A stretch of 63,381 bases of DNA from the NCBI GenBank assembly GCA_902584685.1, contig CACIAP010000005.1:1-63381 (forward strand), read 5' to 3'. How positions within the stretch are numbered: position 1 is the first letter of the stretch; each line of letters opens with the position of its first letter. The stretch is from an uncultured Pelagibacteraceae bacterium. Its GTDB lineage: Bacteria > Pseudomonadota > Alphaproteobacteria > Pelagibacterales > Pelagibacteraceae. Below the pieces are notes generated by a model. The model did not search any database, had not been told where the DNA came from, and was given only the letters and a program-made list of their open reading frames with translations. The position numbers were made by a program, and so were the translations under genes. Below, one piece after another: positions 38,982 through 47,925 of this stretch.

Positions 38982-39682
38982 ATTTTCCAACCTGTATGTA
39001 TAGATACAATGCCGCCAGACAAATTTTTATAACTGGCATTGTAAAAATTTTTACTTTTGATTAAATCAAGTAATTCTTCTTGATTAACAAATTCATCAAT
39101 ACTTTGAACTAAGTATTCATAAGGTGCACTTTTTCCAACTACTAATTTTCCTATTAATGGTATTAGTTTCGAATACTGTTTATAAATGAAATCTAAATTT
39201 TGATTTTGAATTTTTGAAAACTCAAGACAGAAAAATCTGCCTCCTTTTTTTAAAACTCTATAAGCTTCCGATATAGATGAATTTAGATTTTTTGTATTTC
39301 TTAGACCAAAGCTGATTGTGTAATAATCAAAGGTTTCATTTGGTGCATCAATTTTCTCAGCTCTTGAAACTTTCCATTTTATATTTTTGTAATTTGATAA
39401 CCTTTTTTTCCCCTCGTCTAACATTTTTTTATTAAAATCGACACATAATATTTTTGATTTATTAGATGTATTTTCAGCAAATAATTTAGCAATATCTCCA
39501 GTACCACACGCAACATCAATTAAGTTACTTTCTGGATAAGGATTCATCTGTCTGATTAGTTCTCTTTTCCATTGTCTGTGGACACCTAAAGACATGAAAT
39601 CATTCATGAGGTCATACTTATTATAAACGTTATCAAAAACTTTTTTTACAAGGCCTCTCTTTTTTTGTAGATTTTGTTGCAT
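38978..39682 (-). CDS. ubiE: Ubiquinone/menaquinone methyltransferase UbiE
   Basis: C-methylation of the quinone ring with SAM. The 234 residues include NDFMSLGVHRQWKRELI, the SAM motif LIDVACGTGDIAKLF and YTISFGLRNTKNLNSSISEA. Coupled to ubiB by a 4-base overlap and divergent from mutM, the ubiE-ubiB/mutM arrangement typical of alphaproteobacteria next to dnaA. Confidence 0.97.
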   Translation of the reverse strand: MQQNLQKKRGLVKKVFDNVYNKYDLMNDFMSLGVHRQWKRELIRQMNPYPESNLIDVACGTGDIAKLFAENTSNKSKILCVDFNKKMLDEGKKRLSNYKNIKWKVSRAEKIDAPNETFDYYTISFGLRNTKNLNSSISEAYRVLKKGGRFFCLEFSKIQNQNLDFIYKQYSKLIPLIGKLVVGKSAPYEYLVQSIDEFVNQEELLDLIKSKNFYNASYKNLSGGIVSIHTGWKI

Positions 39683-39716
39683 ATTTAAAAGTTATAAAAA
39701 TATAATATAATATTTA

Positions 39717-40574
39717 ATGCCAGAATTACCAGAAGTAGAAATAGTAAGACAGTCACTAAATAGACAAATAAAGAACCAAAAAATATTAAATATTCAAGTG
39801 AATAACCGAAAACTGAGACTTAAAGTACCAAAGAATTTTGAAAAAATATTCAAAAATACCGTCATAGAAAACATACAAAGAAAATCAAAATATCTTATTT
39901 TGGTATTTGATAACCATCTTTATTGTGTGATCCATTTAGGCATGTCAGGTACACTTCATTTCATAGGTTTAAAAAAAAAGACTACTAATTTAAGTTTTTA
40001 CGGATCTCAAAGTTTGCCAAAAAAACATAATCATATAATTTTTAGATTTAAAAATTTTAAACTAATTTACAATGATCCTAGAAGATTTGGATTTTTTAAG
40101 ATTTTGAAAAATAAGAAAGATTATTTAAAATTTTTTACTCGAATTGGCCCTGAGGCGATAAGTAAAGATTTTAACAAAAAATATCTTAATCAAATTTTAA
40201 AGAATAGAACGAAGAATATTAAGAACTTATTGTTAGATCAAAAATTAGTCTCTGGACTAGGTAATATTTATGTAAACGAAATATTATTCCAGGCGAAGAT
40301 TAATCCGTTTAAAAAATCTTACCTGATTAATTTAGACGAAAACAAAAGAATAGTTAAGTATTCGAAAATAATCCTTAAAAAAGCTATTCATTTTGGAGGT
40401 TCTTCAATAAGGGATTTTAAAGGTATCACAGGTAAAAGTGGTAATTTCCAGTCTGAGTTTAAAGTATATGATCGTGCGAAAAAGAGATGTAGTCGGAATA
40501 ATTGCTCTGGGCAAATTAATAGAAAAATAATTTCAAACAGATCCACTTTTTTATGCTCCGTTTGTCAAAAGTAA
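39717..40574 (+). CDS. mutM: Formamidopyrimidine-DNA glycosylase
   Basis: Base-excision repair of 8-oxoguanine and FapyG. The start MPELPEVEIVRQSL supplies the catalytic Pro2 (Pro1 after Met removal) and Glu3. The H2TH helix region is near LVSGLGNIYVNEILFQAKIN, and a C-terminal zinc finger (about 255-284) has CSRNNC and CSVC, the first pair spaced four apart. 285 residues, normal. Confidence 0.97.
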   Translation: MPELPEVEIVRQSLNRQIKNQKILNIQVNNRKLRLKVPKNFEKIFKNTVIENIQRKSKYLILVFDNHLYCVIHLGMSGTLHFIGLKKKTTNLSFYGSQSLPKKHNHIIFRFKNFKLIYNDPRRFGFFKILKNKKDYLKFFTRIGPEAISKDFNKKYLNQILKNRTKNIKNLLLDQKLVSGLGNIYVNEILFQAKINPFKKSYLINLDENKRIVKYSKIILKKAIHFGGSSIRDFKGITGKSGNFQSEFKVYDRAKKRCSRNNCSGQINRKIISNRSTFLCSVCQK

Positions 40575-40621
40575 AATTACCTATTGACCGTCCAACTTAG
40601 AGAGGATATACCATCGCCAAA

Positions 40622-40882
40622 ATGGCAAATACAAAATCAGCAATCAAAAGAATTAGAAGAATAAAGAGGCAAACAGAGGTCAATAAAACCCGTAAGAGCC
40701 GTTATAAAATCGCCTTAAAAAAAATGAAAAAATTGATTGATAGTAAGAAAAAAAAGGAAGCTCTTTCCTACTTACCCAAATTGAACTCGGAATTAATGAA
40801 AATTGCTAAAACTGGCGTAATCAAAAAAGGAAATGCAACACGAAATGTTTCTAAGATTACGAGAAAAATAAATTCTCTTTAA
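40622..40882 (+). CDS. rpsT: 30S ribosomal protein S20
   Basis: Small basic 16S-binding protein, 86 residues, start MANTKSAIKRIRRIKRQTEV and GVIKKGNATRNVSKITRKI near the end. An AGAGAGGA-type ribosome binding site is visible 20 or so bases upstream. It lies between mutM and dnaA, as in other alphaproteobacteria. Confidence 0.97.
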   Translation: MANTKSAIKRIRRIKRQTEVNKTRKSRYKIALKKMKKLIDSKKKKEALSYLPKLNSELMKIAKTGVIKKGNATRNVSKITRKINSL

Positions 40883-40884
40883 AC

Positions 40885-40923
40885 AACTTCCAGTTAAAAC
40901 AACCTGAAGTTAAAATTTTTTTT
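40885..40923 (+). terminator. Probable intrinsic terminator of rpsT
   Basis: AACTTC (40885-40890) pairs with GAAGTT (40906-40911); two more pairs form beyond a single bulged C. Four A bases and a run of eight T (40916-40923) follow. Low G+C, but the position 2 bases after rpsT fits. Confidence 0.55.
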
Positions 40924-41188
40924 GCACACTCAGCGAAAAAATCTTGCCACAAAATGTAATTAATTTTTAAACTTTAAACACAACATGTTGGAATTTTCAA
41001 AAATAAAAAAAGTAAATTTTCATTTACTTTAATTTTTAGAATAAAATTCAATTTTAAAGTTAGTCACTTTTCAATTTTAAATTTATACAATTTGAAATTT
41101 CATTCAATTAGGGATTTTAAATTTTTTTGGTTCTAACAAATATTTTATTGAATAAAATTTTTTAAAAGATTAGCTAGAAACTGTTCTT
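40924..41188 (+). other. rpsT-dnaA intergenic region (306 bases after the rpsT stop)
   Basis: Extremely A+T-rich and gene-free. It holds a perfect 9-bp hairpin (AAAGTAAAT 41011-41019, loop TTTC, ATTTACTTT 41024-41032) and an 8-1-8 palindrome at 41142-41158 (ATTTTATT G AATAAAAT). No good DnaA box is seen; the best is TTAAACACA, 7 of 9 to TTATCCACA, around 40971-40980. It must contain the dnaA promoter. Whether it is part of the replication origin cannot be decided from sequence alone. Confidence 0.5.
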
Positions 41189-42592
41189 ATGAAAAATTTA
41201 AATAAAGATTTCAATCAAAAAAAAGATACAAACCTAATATGGACAGAAATTCAAAAAGAATTTAAATCAAAATTTGGTTCAGAAATTTATGAGAGCTGGC
41301 TAAAAAAAATATATTTTGAAGAACAACATAGCAACTATTTAGTTGTTTCGGTGTCAACAAGATTTCTTAGAGATTGGATTGTATCAAGATATCTGGATGA
41401 AATTTTAAAAATTGTTAAAAAACAAATTAGAGAAATTTCTAGAATAGAATTCAGAATTGAGGACAAAGAGTATGAAAAAGATAAAGCGGTAAATAATATC
41501 ATAAAAAAAGATGACAATATCTCGTTCTTAAAAGACAGTTTTCTTCAGTACAACAGAATTGATCAAAATAAATCATTTGATAATTTCATCATAGGCAATA
41601 GTAACAAATTAGCCTTTGAAGCTTCAAAAAAGGTCTCTGAAAACATATCTCATTATAATCCTTTGTATTTGTACGGAGGTGTAGGAATGGGGAAAACTCA
41701 TCTATTAAATGCTATTGGTTTAAAGCTTAAATCAGAAAACAAGGTAACATTTATCTCAGCGGAGAGATTCATGTATCAATTTGTTAAATCAATAAAAAGC
41801 AATGAAATGGTGAGATTTAAAGACAATTTTAGAAATACGAACGTTTTAATTGTTGATGATATTCAATTTATGGATGGAAAAGAAGCGATGCAGGAAGAGT
41901 TTTTTCATACCTTTAATGCCTTACTTGAAAAAGGCTCACAAATAGTAGTTTCAGCAGACAGACCTCCAAATAAGCTAAAAAGGATTCAAGAAAGGATTAA
42001 ATCCAGATTTTCAGGTGGATTGGTGGTAGATATTCAAAATCCCGAATATGAATTGAGATACAAAATTCTCAAAGAAAAAACCAACGAACTTAACCTATAT
42101 TATAATGAAAAGTTAAATATATCAGAGGAAATACTTAAATTTATTAGTTATGAAATTAGAAGCAGCATAAGAGAATTGGTTGGTGCTTTAAATAGAATTG
42201 CTTCATTTGCAAGGATATATGAAAGGGTTCCAAATATTTCAGAAACGAAAATAATACTTAAAGATCTCTTAAACATAAACGAAGCTAAGGTCTCCATAGA
42301 TAATATTCAAACATTAGTTTGTAAATATTTTAAAATAAGTAAAAATGAAATGCTTTCTTCAAGAAGATCAAGATATTTAGTAAGACCTAGACAGGTAGCA
42401 ATTTACCTTTCAAAAATACTTACGTCAAAATCTTTACCAGAAATAGGCAGAGAATTTTCAAATAGAGATCACACAACAATAATTCATTCCGTAAAAACTA
42501 TAGAGAAATTAAAGGTAGAAAATAGTGAAATAAATAATGGAATAAACTATCTTAAAAACCAGATAATGTATAAATCAGAAAATGAAGTTTAG
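41189..42592 (+). CDS. dnaA: Chromosomal replication initiator DnaA
   Basis: AAA+ initiator of chromosome replication. Domain I (about 1-80, WTEIQKEFKSKFGSEIYESW), a short linker, then the ATPase domain with LYLYGGVGMGKTHLLNAIGL and VLIVDDIQFMDGKEAMQEEF, and domain IV with REFSNRDHTTIIHSVKTIEK, the DnaA box-binding signature. 467 residues. Its end overlaps dnaN by 11 bases, so both are cotranscribed. Confidence 0.98.
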   Translation: MKNLNKDFNQKKDTNLIWTEIQKEFKSKFGSEIYESWLKKIYFEEQHSNYLVVSVSTRFLRDWIVSRYLDEILKIVKKQIREISRIEFRIEDKEYEKDKAVNNIIKKDDNISFLKDSFLQYNRIDQNKSFDNFIIGNSNKLAFEASKKVSENISHYNPLYLYGGVGMGKTHLLNAIGLKLKSENKVTFISAERFMYQFVKSIKSNEMVRFKDNFRNTNVLIVDDIQFMDGKEAMQEEFFHTFNALLEKGSQIVVSADRPPNKLKRIQERIKSRFSGGLVVDIQNPEYELRYKILKEKTNELNLYYNEKLNISEEILKFISYEIRSSIRELVGALNRIASFARIYERVPNISETKIILKDLLNINEAKVSIDNIQTLVCKYFKISKNEMLSSRRSRYLVRPRQVAIYLSKILTSKSLPEIGREFSNRDHTTIIHSVKTIEKLKVENSEINNGINYLKNQIMYKSENEV

Positions 42593-43694
42593 CGTAAATC
42601 AAAAAGATCTCCAAGAGTCGTTAAGTTTTTGTCAAAATGTAATTGAAAGAAGAAGCACATTGCCAATTTTATCTAATGTTCTTTTAGAGGCGAGTGGAAA
42701 AGAACTAATTATAACCGCAACAGATTTAGATATGATTTTTGTCCATCGAATTCAAAGTGTTGAAATTGAAAAAGAAGGCAAAACAACCACAAATTCTCTT
42801 ATAATGTACGATATAGTAAGAAAATTCAGTTCAGGAAAAAAAATTAATGTAGAAAGTCTATCAGAAAATAAGATGCAGCTAGAGTCTGAAAAATCTAAAT
42901 TCAAGTTAAACTGCATTGATCCTCAGGAATTTCCATTAATGGAAGAAGGTTTTGAGGCTGAAGAAATTAGTTTAGACTCGCAAAGTTTTTTAAAGCTATT
43001 AAATAAATGCAAGTTTTCAATTTCAAATGATGAAACTCGACATTATTTAAGTGGTATTTTTTTACATTTTACTAGTGGGGATGATAAAAACTTTTTGACT
43101 GCTGTTTCAACAGATTCTCACAGAATGTCCATATCGAAAATGAGACTTGAGAAACCCATCAACTTTGAACCAATAATATTACCTAAAAAAACAATTTTTC
43201 AACTTTGCTCAATATTAGAAAACAACCAAGGAAAAATCAAAGTATCAAATTCAAAAACAAAAATTAAAATTTCCATGGACAACAGTGTCCTAATTTCAAA
43301 AGTTATAGATGGAAAATTTCCAAATTACGCTCAAGTTGTTCCAAAAAATAATAAAAAAAAGATGGAAGCAGATCTTGAATTGTTTAAAAGTAGCGTAGAT
43401 AGAGTTGCGTCTGTTTCTACAGACAAAAAGGATGGAGTTAAAATTAAACTATCAAAAGACAAACTTGATTTGTCGGTCAATAATACACATAGTGGTGATG
43501 GAAATGAAAGTGTTTCTGTGAAATTTGAACACGACTTAGATATAACTTTTAACTCTAAATATTTAATAGATGTTGCTAGTGAATTAGAAGGTGAAAAAAT
43601 TGAAATCTTTTTTAATGATACTGCATCACCAGCGTTAGTAAAAGATCCCAGTGATTTTGATAGTATTTTTGTGATAATGCCAATGAAAGGTTAA
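42582..43694 (+). CDS. dnaN: DNA polymerase III beta clamp
   Basis: Ring-shaped processivity clamp. Three structural repeats over 370 residues; recognisable blocks include FCQNVIERRSTLPILSNVLL, TAVSTDSHRMSISKM, DGKFPNYAQVVP and the C-terminal DSIFVIMPMKG. It overlaps dnaA. The usual third gene, recF, is not here; the next gene is a convergent acyltransferase 2 bases away. Confidence 0.98.
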   Translation: MKFSVNQKDLQESLSFCQNVIERRSTLPILSNVLLEASGKELIITATDLDMIFVHRIQSVEIEKEGKTTTNSLIMYDIVRKFSSGKKINVESLSENKMQLESEKSKFKLNCIDPQEFPLMEEGFEAEEISLDSQSFLKLLNKCKFSISNDETRHYLSGIFLHFTSGDDKNFLTAVSTDSHRMSISKMRLEKPINFEPIILPKKTIFQLCSILENNQGKIKVSNSKTKIKISMDNSVLISKVIDGKFPNYAQVVPKNNKKKMEADLELFKSSVDRVASVSTDKKDGVKIKLSKDKLDLSVNNTHSGDGNESVSVKFEHDLDITFNSKYLIDVASELEGEKIEIFFNDTASPALVKDPSDFDSIFVIMPMKG

Positions 43695-43696
43695 AT

Positions 43697-44398
43697 TTAA
43701 TTTATTAAGTCTAATTCTTTATAAATTAAATTTTCAACATCCGTGGAGAATTGTTCCAGTTCTAAACCAGGTTCAAGAGACTTTAATATAGAAACTGTTA
43801 TATTTTGTTTACTTTTTAAAAAAGAGGACTTTGGCCATGTTTTTCCTGAATTAATCGCAATTGGAAGACAATTGATTTGAAAGTTATTGTAAATTCTAGC
43901 AAATCCTTTTTTAAACTTTGATCTGTCTTTGTAATCTTTCCTTGTGCCTTGTGGAAAAATTATAAGTGTGTTTTTTTTATCATTCAAAACTTTTTCAACT
44001 AATCCTGTGAAACCTAGATTTTCCTTAGAGATTTTATTCCTATCAATAGATACACACCCCATCTTTTTTAAATAAGACCCAAACAGAGGAATTCTCATTA
44101 ATTCTTTTTTAAGAATAAAAACTGATGAATTAAAAATTGTTTGTAAATAAAATGTTTCAAACATGGACTGATGAGAACAAACGACAAAATACTTTTTATC
44201 TTTAGGAATGTTTTCTAAACCTTTAACTGTGATATTAATACTTAAAAAAAGTTTAAGACAAATGCCAGTCCAAACACCCATTAAACGTCCTCCAAACTGA
44301 ACTCCTTTTTTCGGAAATAAAAGTGCTGGAATAAATAAAATTGAAATTGAAATAACCCCTAGATAAAAAAAAAGGAAAAATATTATATTTCTTATCAT
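43697..44398 (-). CDS. plsC: 1-acyl-sn-glycerol-3-phosphate acyltransferase (PlsC family)
   Basis: Makes phosphatidic acid in phospholipid synthesis. 233 residues with an N-terminal membrane anchor (about 3-25). The catalytic motif is H-x4-E (CSHQSMFET) instead of the common H-x4-D, a variant also seen in other alphaproteobacterial members. The second and third motifs are GCVSIDRNK and LIIFPQGTRKDY. It directly follows lysA on the minus strand. Confidence 0.92.
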   Translation of the reverse strand: MIRNIIFFLFFYLGVISISILFIPALLFPKKGVQFGGRLMGVWTGICLKLFLSINITVKGLENIPKDKKYFVVCSHQSMFETFYLQTIFNSSVFILKKELMRIPLFGSYLKKMGCVSIDRNKISKENLGFTGLVEKVLNDKKNTLIIFPQGTRKDYKDRSKFKKGFARIYNNFQINCLPIAINSGKTWPKSSFLKSKQNITVSILKSLEPGLELEQFSTDVENLIYKELDLIN

Positions 44399-45613
44399 TT
44401 AAATAAGATCTTTAACGGACTGCCTTTTACTAATGACTTGAGTTTTTGATTTATCAACCAACACTTCTTTTGGCATTGGTCGTACATTGTAATTTGACGA
44501 CAATACATAACCATATGCTCCTACATCTTTTAGAATAACAAACTCCCCCTCATTTAACTTTTGAAATTTTTTCATTTTCAAAAACCTATCCGAAGTTTCA
44601 CAAATTGGACCAACAAAATCATATTCTTTTTTACTTTTTTTACTCGATTTAATTGCAGGAATAATCATGTGTTTTGCATTGTATAAAGCTGGTCTAATTA
44701 GATCGTTCATGCCAGCATCTAAAATAATAAAATCTTTGGTTGGACTTTCTTTTATATAGATAACCTTAGAAATAAGTACAGCAGTATCCCCTATTATAGA
44801 TCTTCCTGGTTCAAGAATAATTTTACATTCATTCCTTTTTGAAAATTTATAAATTTCCAAAGCAAGCTTTTTAAAATCAAAAGTTTTTTTGTTTGAACTA
44901 TAGTCAATACCCATCCCCCCACCAAAATCTATGTATTCAAAATTTACTGAAACTTTTTCTAGAAAATTATTTACAACGCGTATCATTTTTTGATAAGGCT
45001 CATTACTTAAAATTTGGCTACCAATGTGAACACTTAAACATTTAAATCTAATTGAGTCTGAATTTTTATATTTATCGACAATTTTGATTATATCTTTAAA
45101 ATTTAATCCAAATTTATCTTGCATTCTGCCAGTTGAAATTTTTCCTATAGTTTGAGCGTTAACATTTGGGTTTAATCTTATTCCTACATTGACTACAGTT
45201 TTTTTATTTTTAGATAAATTGATAATATTTTTTAGTTCACTCTCAGATTCAACGTTTATCAATAAAATTTTCTTTTTAATCGCAAAATCTAGTTCACTTG
45301 TAGTTTTTCCAACTCCTGAAAACACAATTTTATTTGGTTTAAAACCTACTTTTAAAACTTTTTGGAGCTCGCCTATTGAGACAACATCAGCGCCCAATCC
45401 ATTATCTTTTATTATCTTTAATAATTTTGAATTCGAATTAGATTTTACAGAAAAACATATTAATGGTTTTGTTTTTTCAAAGTTTTTATTAAAAGTTTTT
45501 ATATTTTGACTTAACCTTGATTTTGAATAACAGTAAAAAGGGGTTTGAAATGATCGAGTTAATTTCCCTATAGAAATATTCTCAACATAAAATTTACTAT
45601 TTTTATAATTCAT
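44399..45613 (-). CDS. lysA: Diaminopimelate decarboxylase
   Basis: PLP enzyme for the last step of lysine synthesis. The PLP lysine lies in KPLICFSVKSNSNSKLLKII; further signatures are FEYIDFGGGMGIDY, ILEPGRSIIGDTAVLI, and the substrate Cys in GPICETSDRF. 404 residues, normal. It belongs to an argH-LptM-like-lysA-plsC unit; its start shares the A of the upstream TAATG. Confidence 0.97.
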   Translation of the reverse strand: MNYKNSKFYVENISIGKLTRSFQTPFYCYSKSRLSQNIKTFNKNFEKTKPLICFSVKSNSNSKLLKIIKDNGLGADVVSIGELQKVLKVGFKPNKIVFSGVGKTTSELDFAIKKKILLINVESESELKNIINLSKNKKTVVNVGIRLNPNVNAQTIGKISTGRMQDKFGLNFKDIIKIVDKYKNSDSIRFKCLSVHIGSQILSNEPYQKMIRVVNNFLEKVSVNFEYIDFGGGMGIDYSSNKKTFDFKKLALEIYKFSKRNECKIILEPGRSIIGDTAVLISKVIYIKESPTKDFIILDAGMNDLIRPALYNAKHMIIPAIKSSKKSKKEYDFVGPICETSDRFLKMKKFQKLNEGEFVILKDVGAYGYVLSSNYNVRPMPKEVLVDKSKTQVISKRQSVKDLI

Positions 45614-45729
45614 TACGATGTTTGAATTAAACTATTTGTTCCAATTGAACCTTTATATTCAGGATCAGCCTTTTTCCCGCAGGAAATTAATAAAAAACTT
45701 AAAACAACAATAATAAAAATTTTTTTCAT
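45613..45729 (-). CDS. Small LptM-like lipoprotein
   Basis: An ATG at 45729 overlaps the argH stop as ATGA and the 38-residue frame ends in TAA sharing a base with the lysA ATG, so it is fully embedded in the operon. The sequence MKKIFIIVVLSFLLISC is a lipoprotein signal with lipobox LISC, and the mature part begins CGKKADPEYKG. Small lipoproteins between argH and lysA in proteobacteria belong to the LptM/YifL family (CGxKGPLxxP). The core motif is eroded here, but the location and design fit. Confidence 0.8.
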   Translation of the reverse strand: MKKIFIIVVLSFLLISCGKKADPEYKGSIGTNSLIQTS

Positions 45730-47120
45730 TTTATTTCTTTTTTATGTTCTCTTATCATTTTCTTAATGTTTTCAAAAGAAGTTCCACCATATGATTTTTT
45801 TGAATTTACAGAGTTTCTTAAATCTAGATTTTTCATTACATCGGCACTTATTTTTGGAACAATCTTCTTTAGATCTTCATGTCCAATTTCATTTAAAGCC
45901 AAATTTTTCTTTTCAGCAAAATTCACAACTTTTGCTGTTAACAAATATGCTTCCCTAAAAGAAAAATTCATGTTTTTGACCAATGCATCAGCAAAATCGG
46001 TTGCTGTTGTAAATCCTATTTTAGCAGCATCTAACATCACTTTCTTGTTAACAATTACTCCATTTATTACTTCATCGAAAATTATTAAACAATTTTTCAA
46101 ATTATCAAAAGATCTGAAAACCAGATCTTTATCATCTTGTAAGTCTTTAAAATAAGATATTGGTAAACCTTTAACAATTGTTAACATTGAAAAAAGATTT
46201 CCAAAAATTGATCCAGTTTTTCCTCTTAAAAACTCTAAAGTATCAGGATTCTTTTTTTGAGGCATTATCGATGAGCCTGTTACAATATTATCTTTTAAGC
46301 TAATGAATTTAAATTGGTCTGAATTCCAAATTATTAACTCTTCTGCAATTCTTGATATATGCATTGAGCATATAGATGAACTGTACAAAAAATCTAAAAC
46401 AAAATCTCTGTCAGATACTGTATCTAAAGAGTTATTTGTTGGTTCTACAAATTTTAGTTTCTTAGTGGTATACCATCTATCAATATTAAAAGATGTTCCA
46501 GAAAAAGCACCAGCCCCCAAAGGATTTTGGTTCAAACTTTTCATATTAGAAGAAAATCTAAATCTATCTCTTTTGAACATTTCAACGTTTGATAAAAAAT
46601 AATGTGCTAAAGAAATTGGTTGAGCATTTTTAAGATGAGTAAAACCTGGCATGATAGAAAATATGTTTTTCTCTGAAATTTTGATTAAAGATTTTATTAG
46701 CTTTAATAATAAACTATCAATTTCTACTGTGGATTTTTTTAACCATAGTTTTAAATCAGTAACCACTTGGTCGTTTCTAGATCTTGCTGCATGTAAATAA
46801 CCAGCATCATTACCAATAAGTTCAAAAAGTCTATTCTCTATATTCATATGAATGTCTTCTAAATTTTCGTCAAATTTGAAGTTTTTTTTCTCAATTTCGT
46901 TTTGGATTCTTTTTAATCCCCACAAAATTTTATCCTTAATCTTGATAGTTATAATCTTTTGCTTGTATAACATTTCAGCATGTGAAACTGATGCTAATAT
47001 ATCTTCTTTGTACAACCTTTTGTCTACCTCAATAGAGGATCCAACTTTTTTAAAAGTATTTGAAGTCTTTTTTTTTATTCTAGTGTTCCAAACTGTATTA
47101 TTGTTTTTATTTTGACTCAT
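45726..47120 (-). CDS. argH: Argininosuccinate lyase
   Basis: Final step of arginine synthesis. 464 residues with HAARSRNDQVVTDLKLWLKK, PGFTHLKNAQPISLAHYFLS and the fumarase-superfamily signature GSSIMPQKKNPDTLEFLRGK containing the catalytic Ser. It leads the argH-lysA unit and is divergent from a TlpA-like gene 23 bases away. Confidence 0.98.
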   Translation of the reverse strand: MSQNKNNNTVWNTRIKKKTSNTFKKVGSSIEVDKRLYKEDILASVSHAEMLYKQKIITIKIKDKILWGLKRIQNEIEKKNFKFDENLEDIHMNIENRLFELIGNDAGYLHAARSRNDQVVTDLKLWLKKSTVEIDSLLLKLIKSLIKISEKNIFSIMPGFTHLKNAQPISLAHYFLSNVEMFKRDRFRFSSNMKSLNQNPLGAGAFSGTSFNIDRWYTTKKLKFVEPTNNSLDTVSDRDFVLDFLYSSSICSMHISRIAEELIIWNSDQFKFISLKDNIVTGSSIMPQKKNPDTLEFLRGKTGSIFGNLFSMLTIVKGLPISYFKDLQDDKDLVFRSFDNLKNCLIIFDEVINGVIVNKKVMLDAAKIGFTTATDFADALVKNMNFSFREAYLLTAKVVNFAEKKNLALNEIGHEDLKKIVPKISADVMKNLDLRNSVNSKKSYGGTSFENIKKMIREHKKEIK

Positions 47121-47143
47121 GATATGTAACTATACTACTTTAT

Positions 47144-47674
47144 ATGAAATTATTAACTTTAAAGTTCTTAATCTTATTAGTGGTATTATTTATCCCAAAT
47201 ACAGTTAATTCGAAAGAATTAAATGGTTTAAAAAATTTAGTTATTTATGAGGATCAAAAAAAAATTAGTGAAATATCATTTAAAAATGAAAAAGATAAAA
47301 ATGTTTCATTGTCTGAATATGAAAACAAATTATTAATTCTGAATTTTTGGGCTACGTGGTGTGAGCCGTGCAAAGAAGAAATGCCATCTCTGCAAAATCT
47401 TCAGAACAATTCAAAATTTAAAAATCTTAAAATTTTACCAATTAACATTGGTCAAGAGGACAAAAATTCGATCAGAAAGTTTTTTTCAGATGTTAACATT
47501 GTTGCTTTTGAAATATTTTATGACTCTGATGTAAAACTTGCCAAAAAATTTTCTTTGAGAGGTATTCCAACATCGATTTTGATCAATAAAGATGGCTATG
47601 AATTTGCAAAAGTTATAGGTTCTATAGATTTTGAAGATCCTAAATTCGTCAAATGGCTTTTAAATTATGATTAA
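47144..47674 (+). CDS. TlpA-like thiol:disulfide oxidoreductase
   Basis: Periplasmic thioredoxin-fold protein. The signal peptide is about residues 1-23 (LTLKFLILLVVLFIPNTVNS). The redox-active CxxC is in ILNFWATWCEPCKEEMPSLQ and the cis-Pro loop in LRGIPTSILINKDGYEF. Probably reduces disulfides in cytochrome c maturation or oxidase assembly; the exact partner is unclear. Overlaps the convergent HIG1 gene by 4 bases. 176 residues. Confidence 0.9.
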   Translation: MKLLTLKFLILLVVLFIPNTVNSKELNGLKNLVIYEDQKKISEISFKNEKDKNVSLSEYENKLLILNFWATWCEPCKEEMPSLQNLQNNSKFKNLKILPINIGQEDKNSIRKFFSDVNIVAFEIFYDSDVKLAKKFSLRGIPTSILINKDGYEFAKVIGSIDFEDPKFVKWLLNYD

Positions 47675-47874
47675 TCTTTAAAAAAATAAGCTAAACAAAC
47701 TAGGACTATAATAGCAACGAATTGCAACAGGACTCTAAGTTGCATAAGTTTATTAGAATATTTCTTGCTTGTATCACCACCTTTAAATAAGGTTCCTATG
47801 CCTAATATTAGTACTACAGCAACTGCTACTAAAAGTATTACCGCACTTACTTTGACAAATATTTCTGTAATCAT
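47671..47874 (-). CDS. HIG1-domain small membrane protein
   Basis: 67 residues, two membrane helices (about 8-30 and 46-64). The loop KGGDTSKKYSNKLMQLRVLL matches the HIG1 hallmark (R/K-x-NKLMxxRVxxQ). In alphaproteobacteria and mitochondria such proteins associate with cytochrome oxidase supercomplexes, so a role in respiratory complex assembly or hypoxia response is likely. Confidence 0.8.
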   Translation of the reverse strand: MITEIFVKVSAVILLVAVAVVLILGIGTLFKGGDTSKKYSNKLMQLRVLLQFVAIIVLVCLAYFFKD

Positions 47875-47925
47875 AAAATATATGTATTACATATTTAGAG
47901 AAAAAAAATTAAAATATTTAAATAA

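Noticed and set aside
40924..41188. Confident call of oriC next to dnaA
   Set aside because: No TTATCCACA-type boxes; the best match is 7 of 9. Position alone is not enough.
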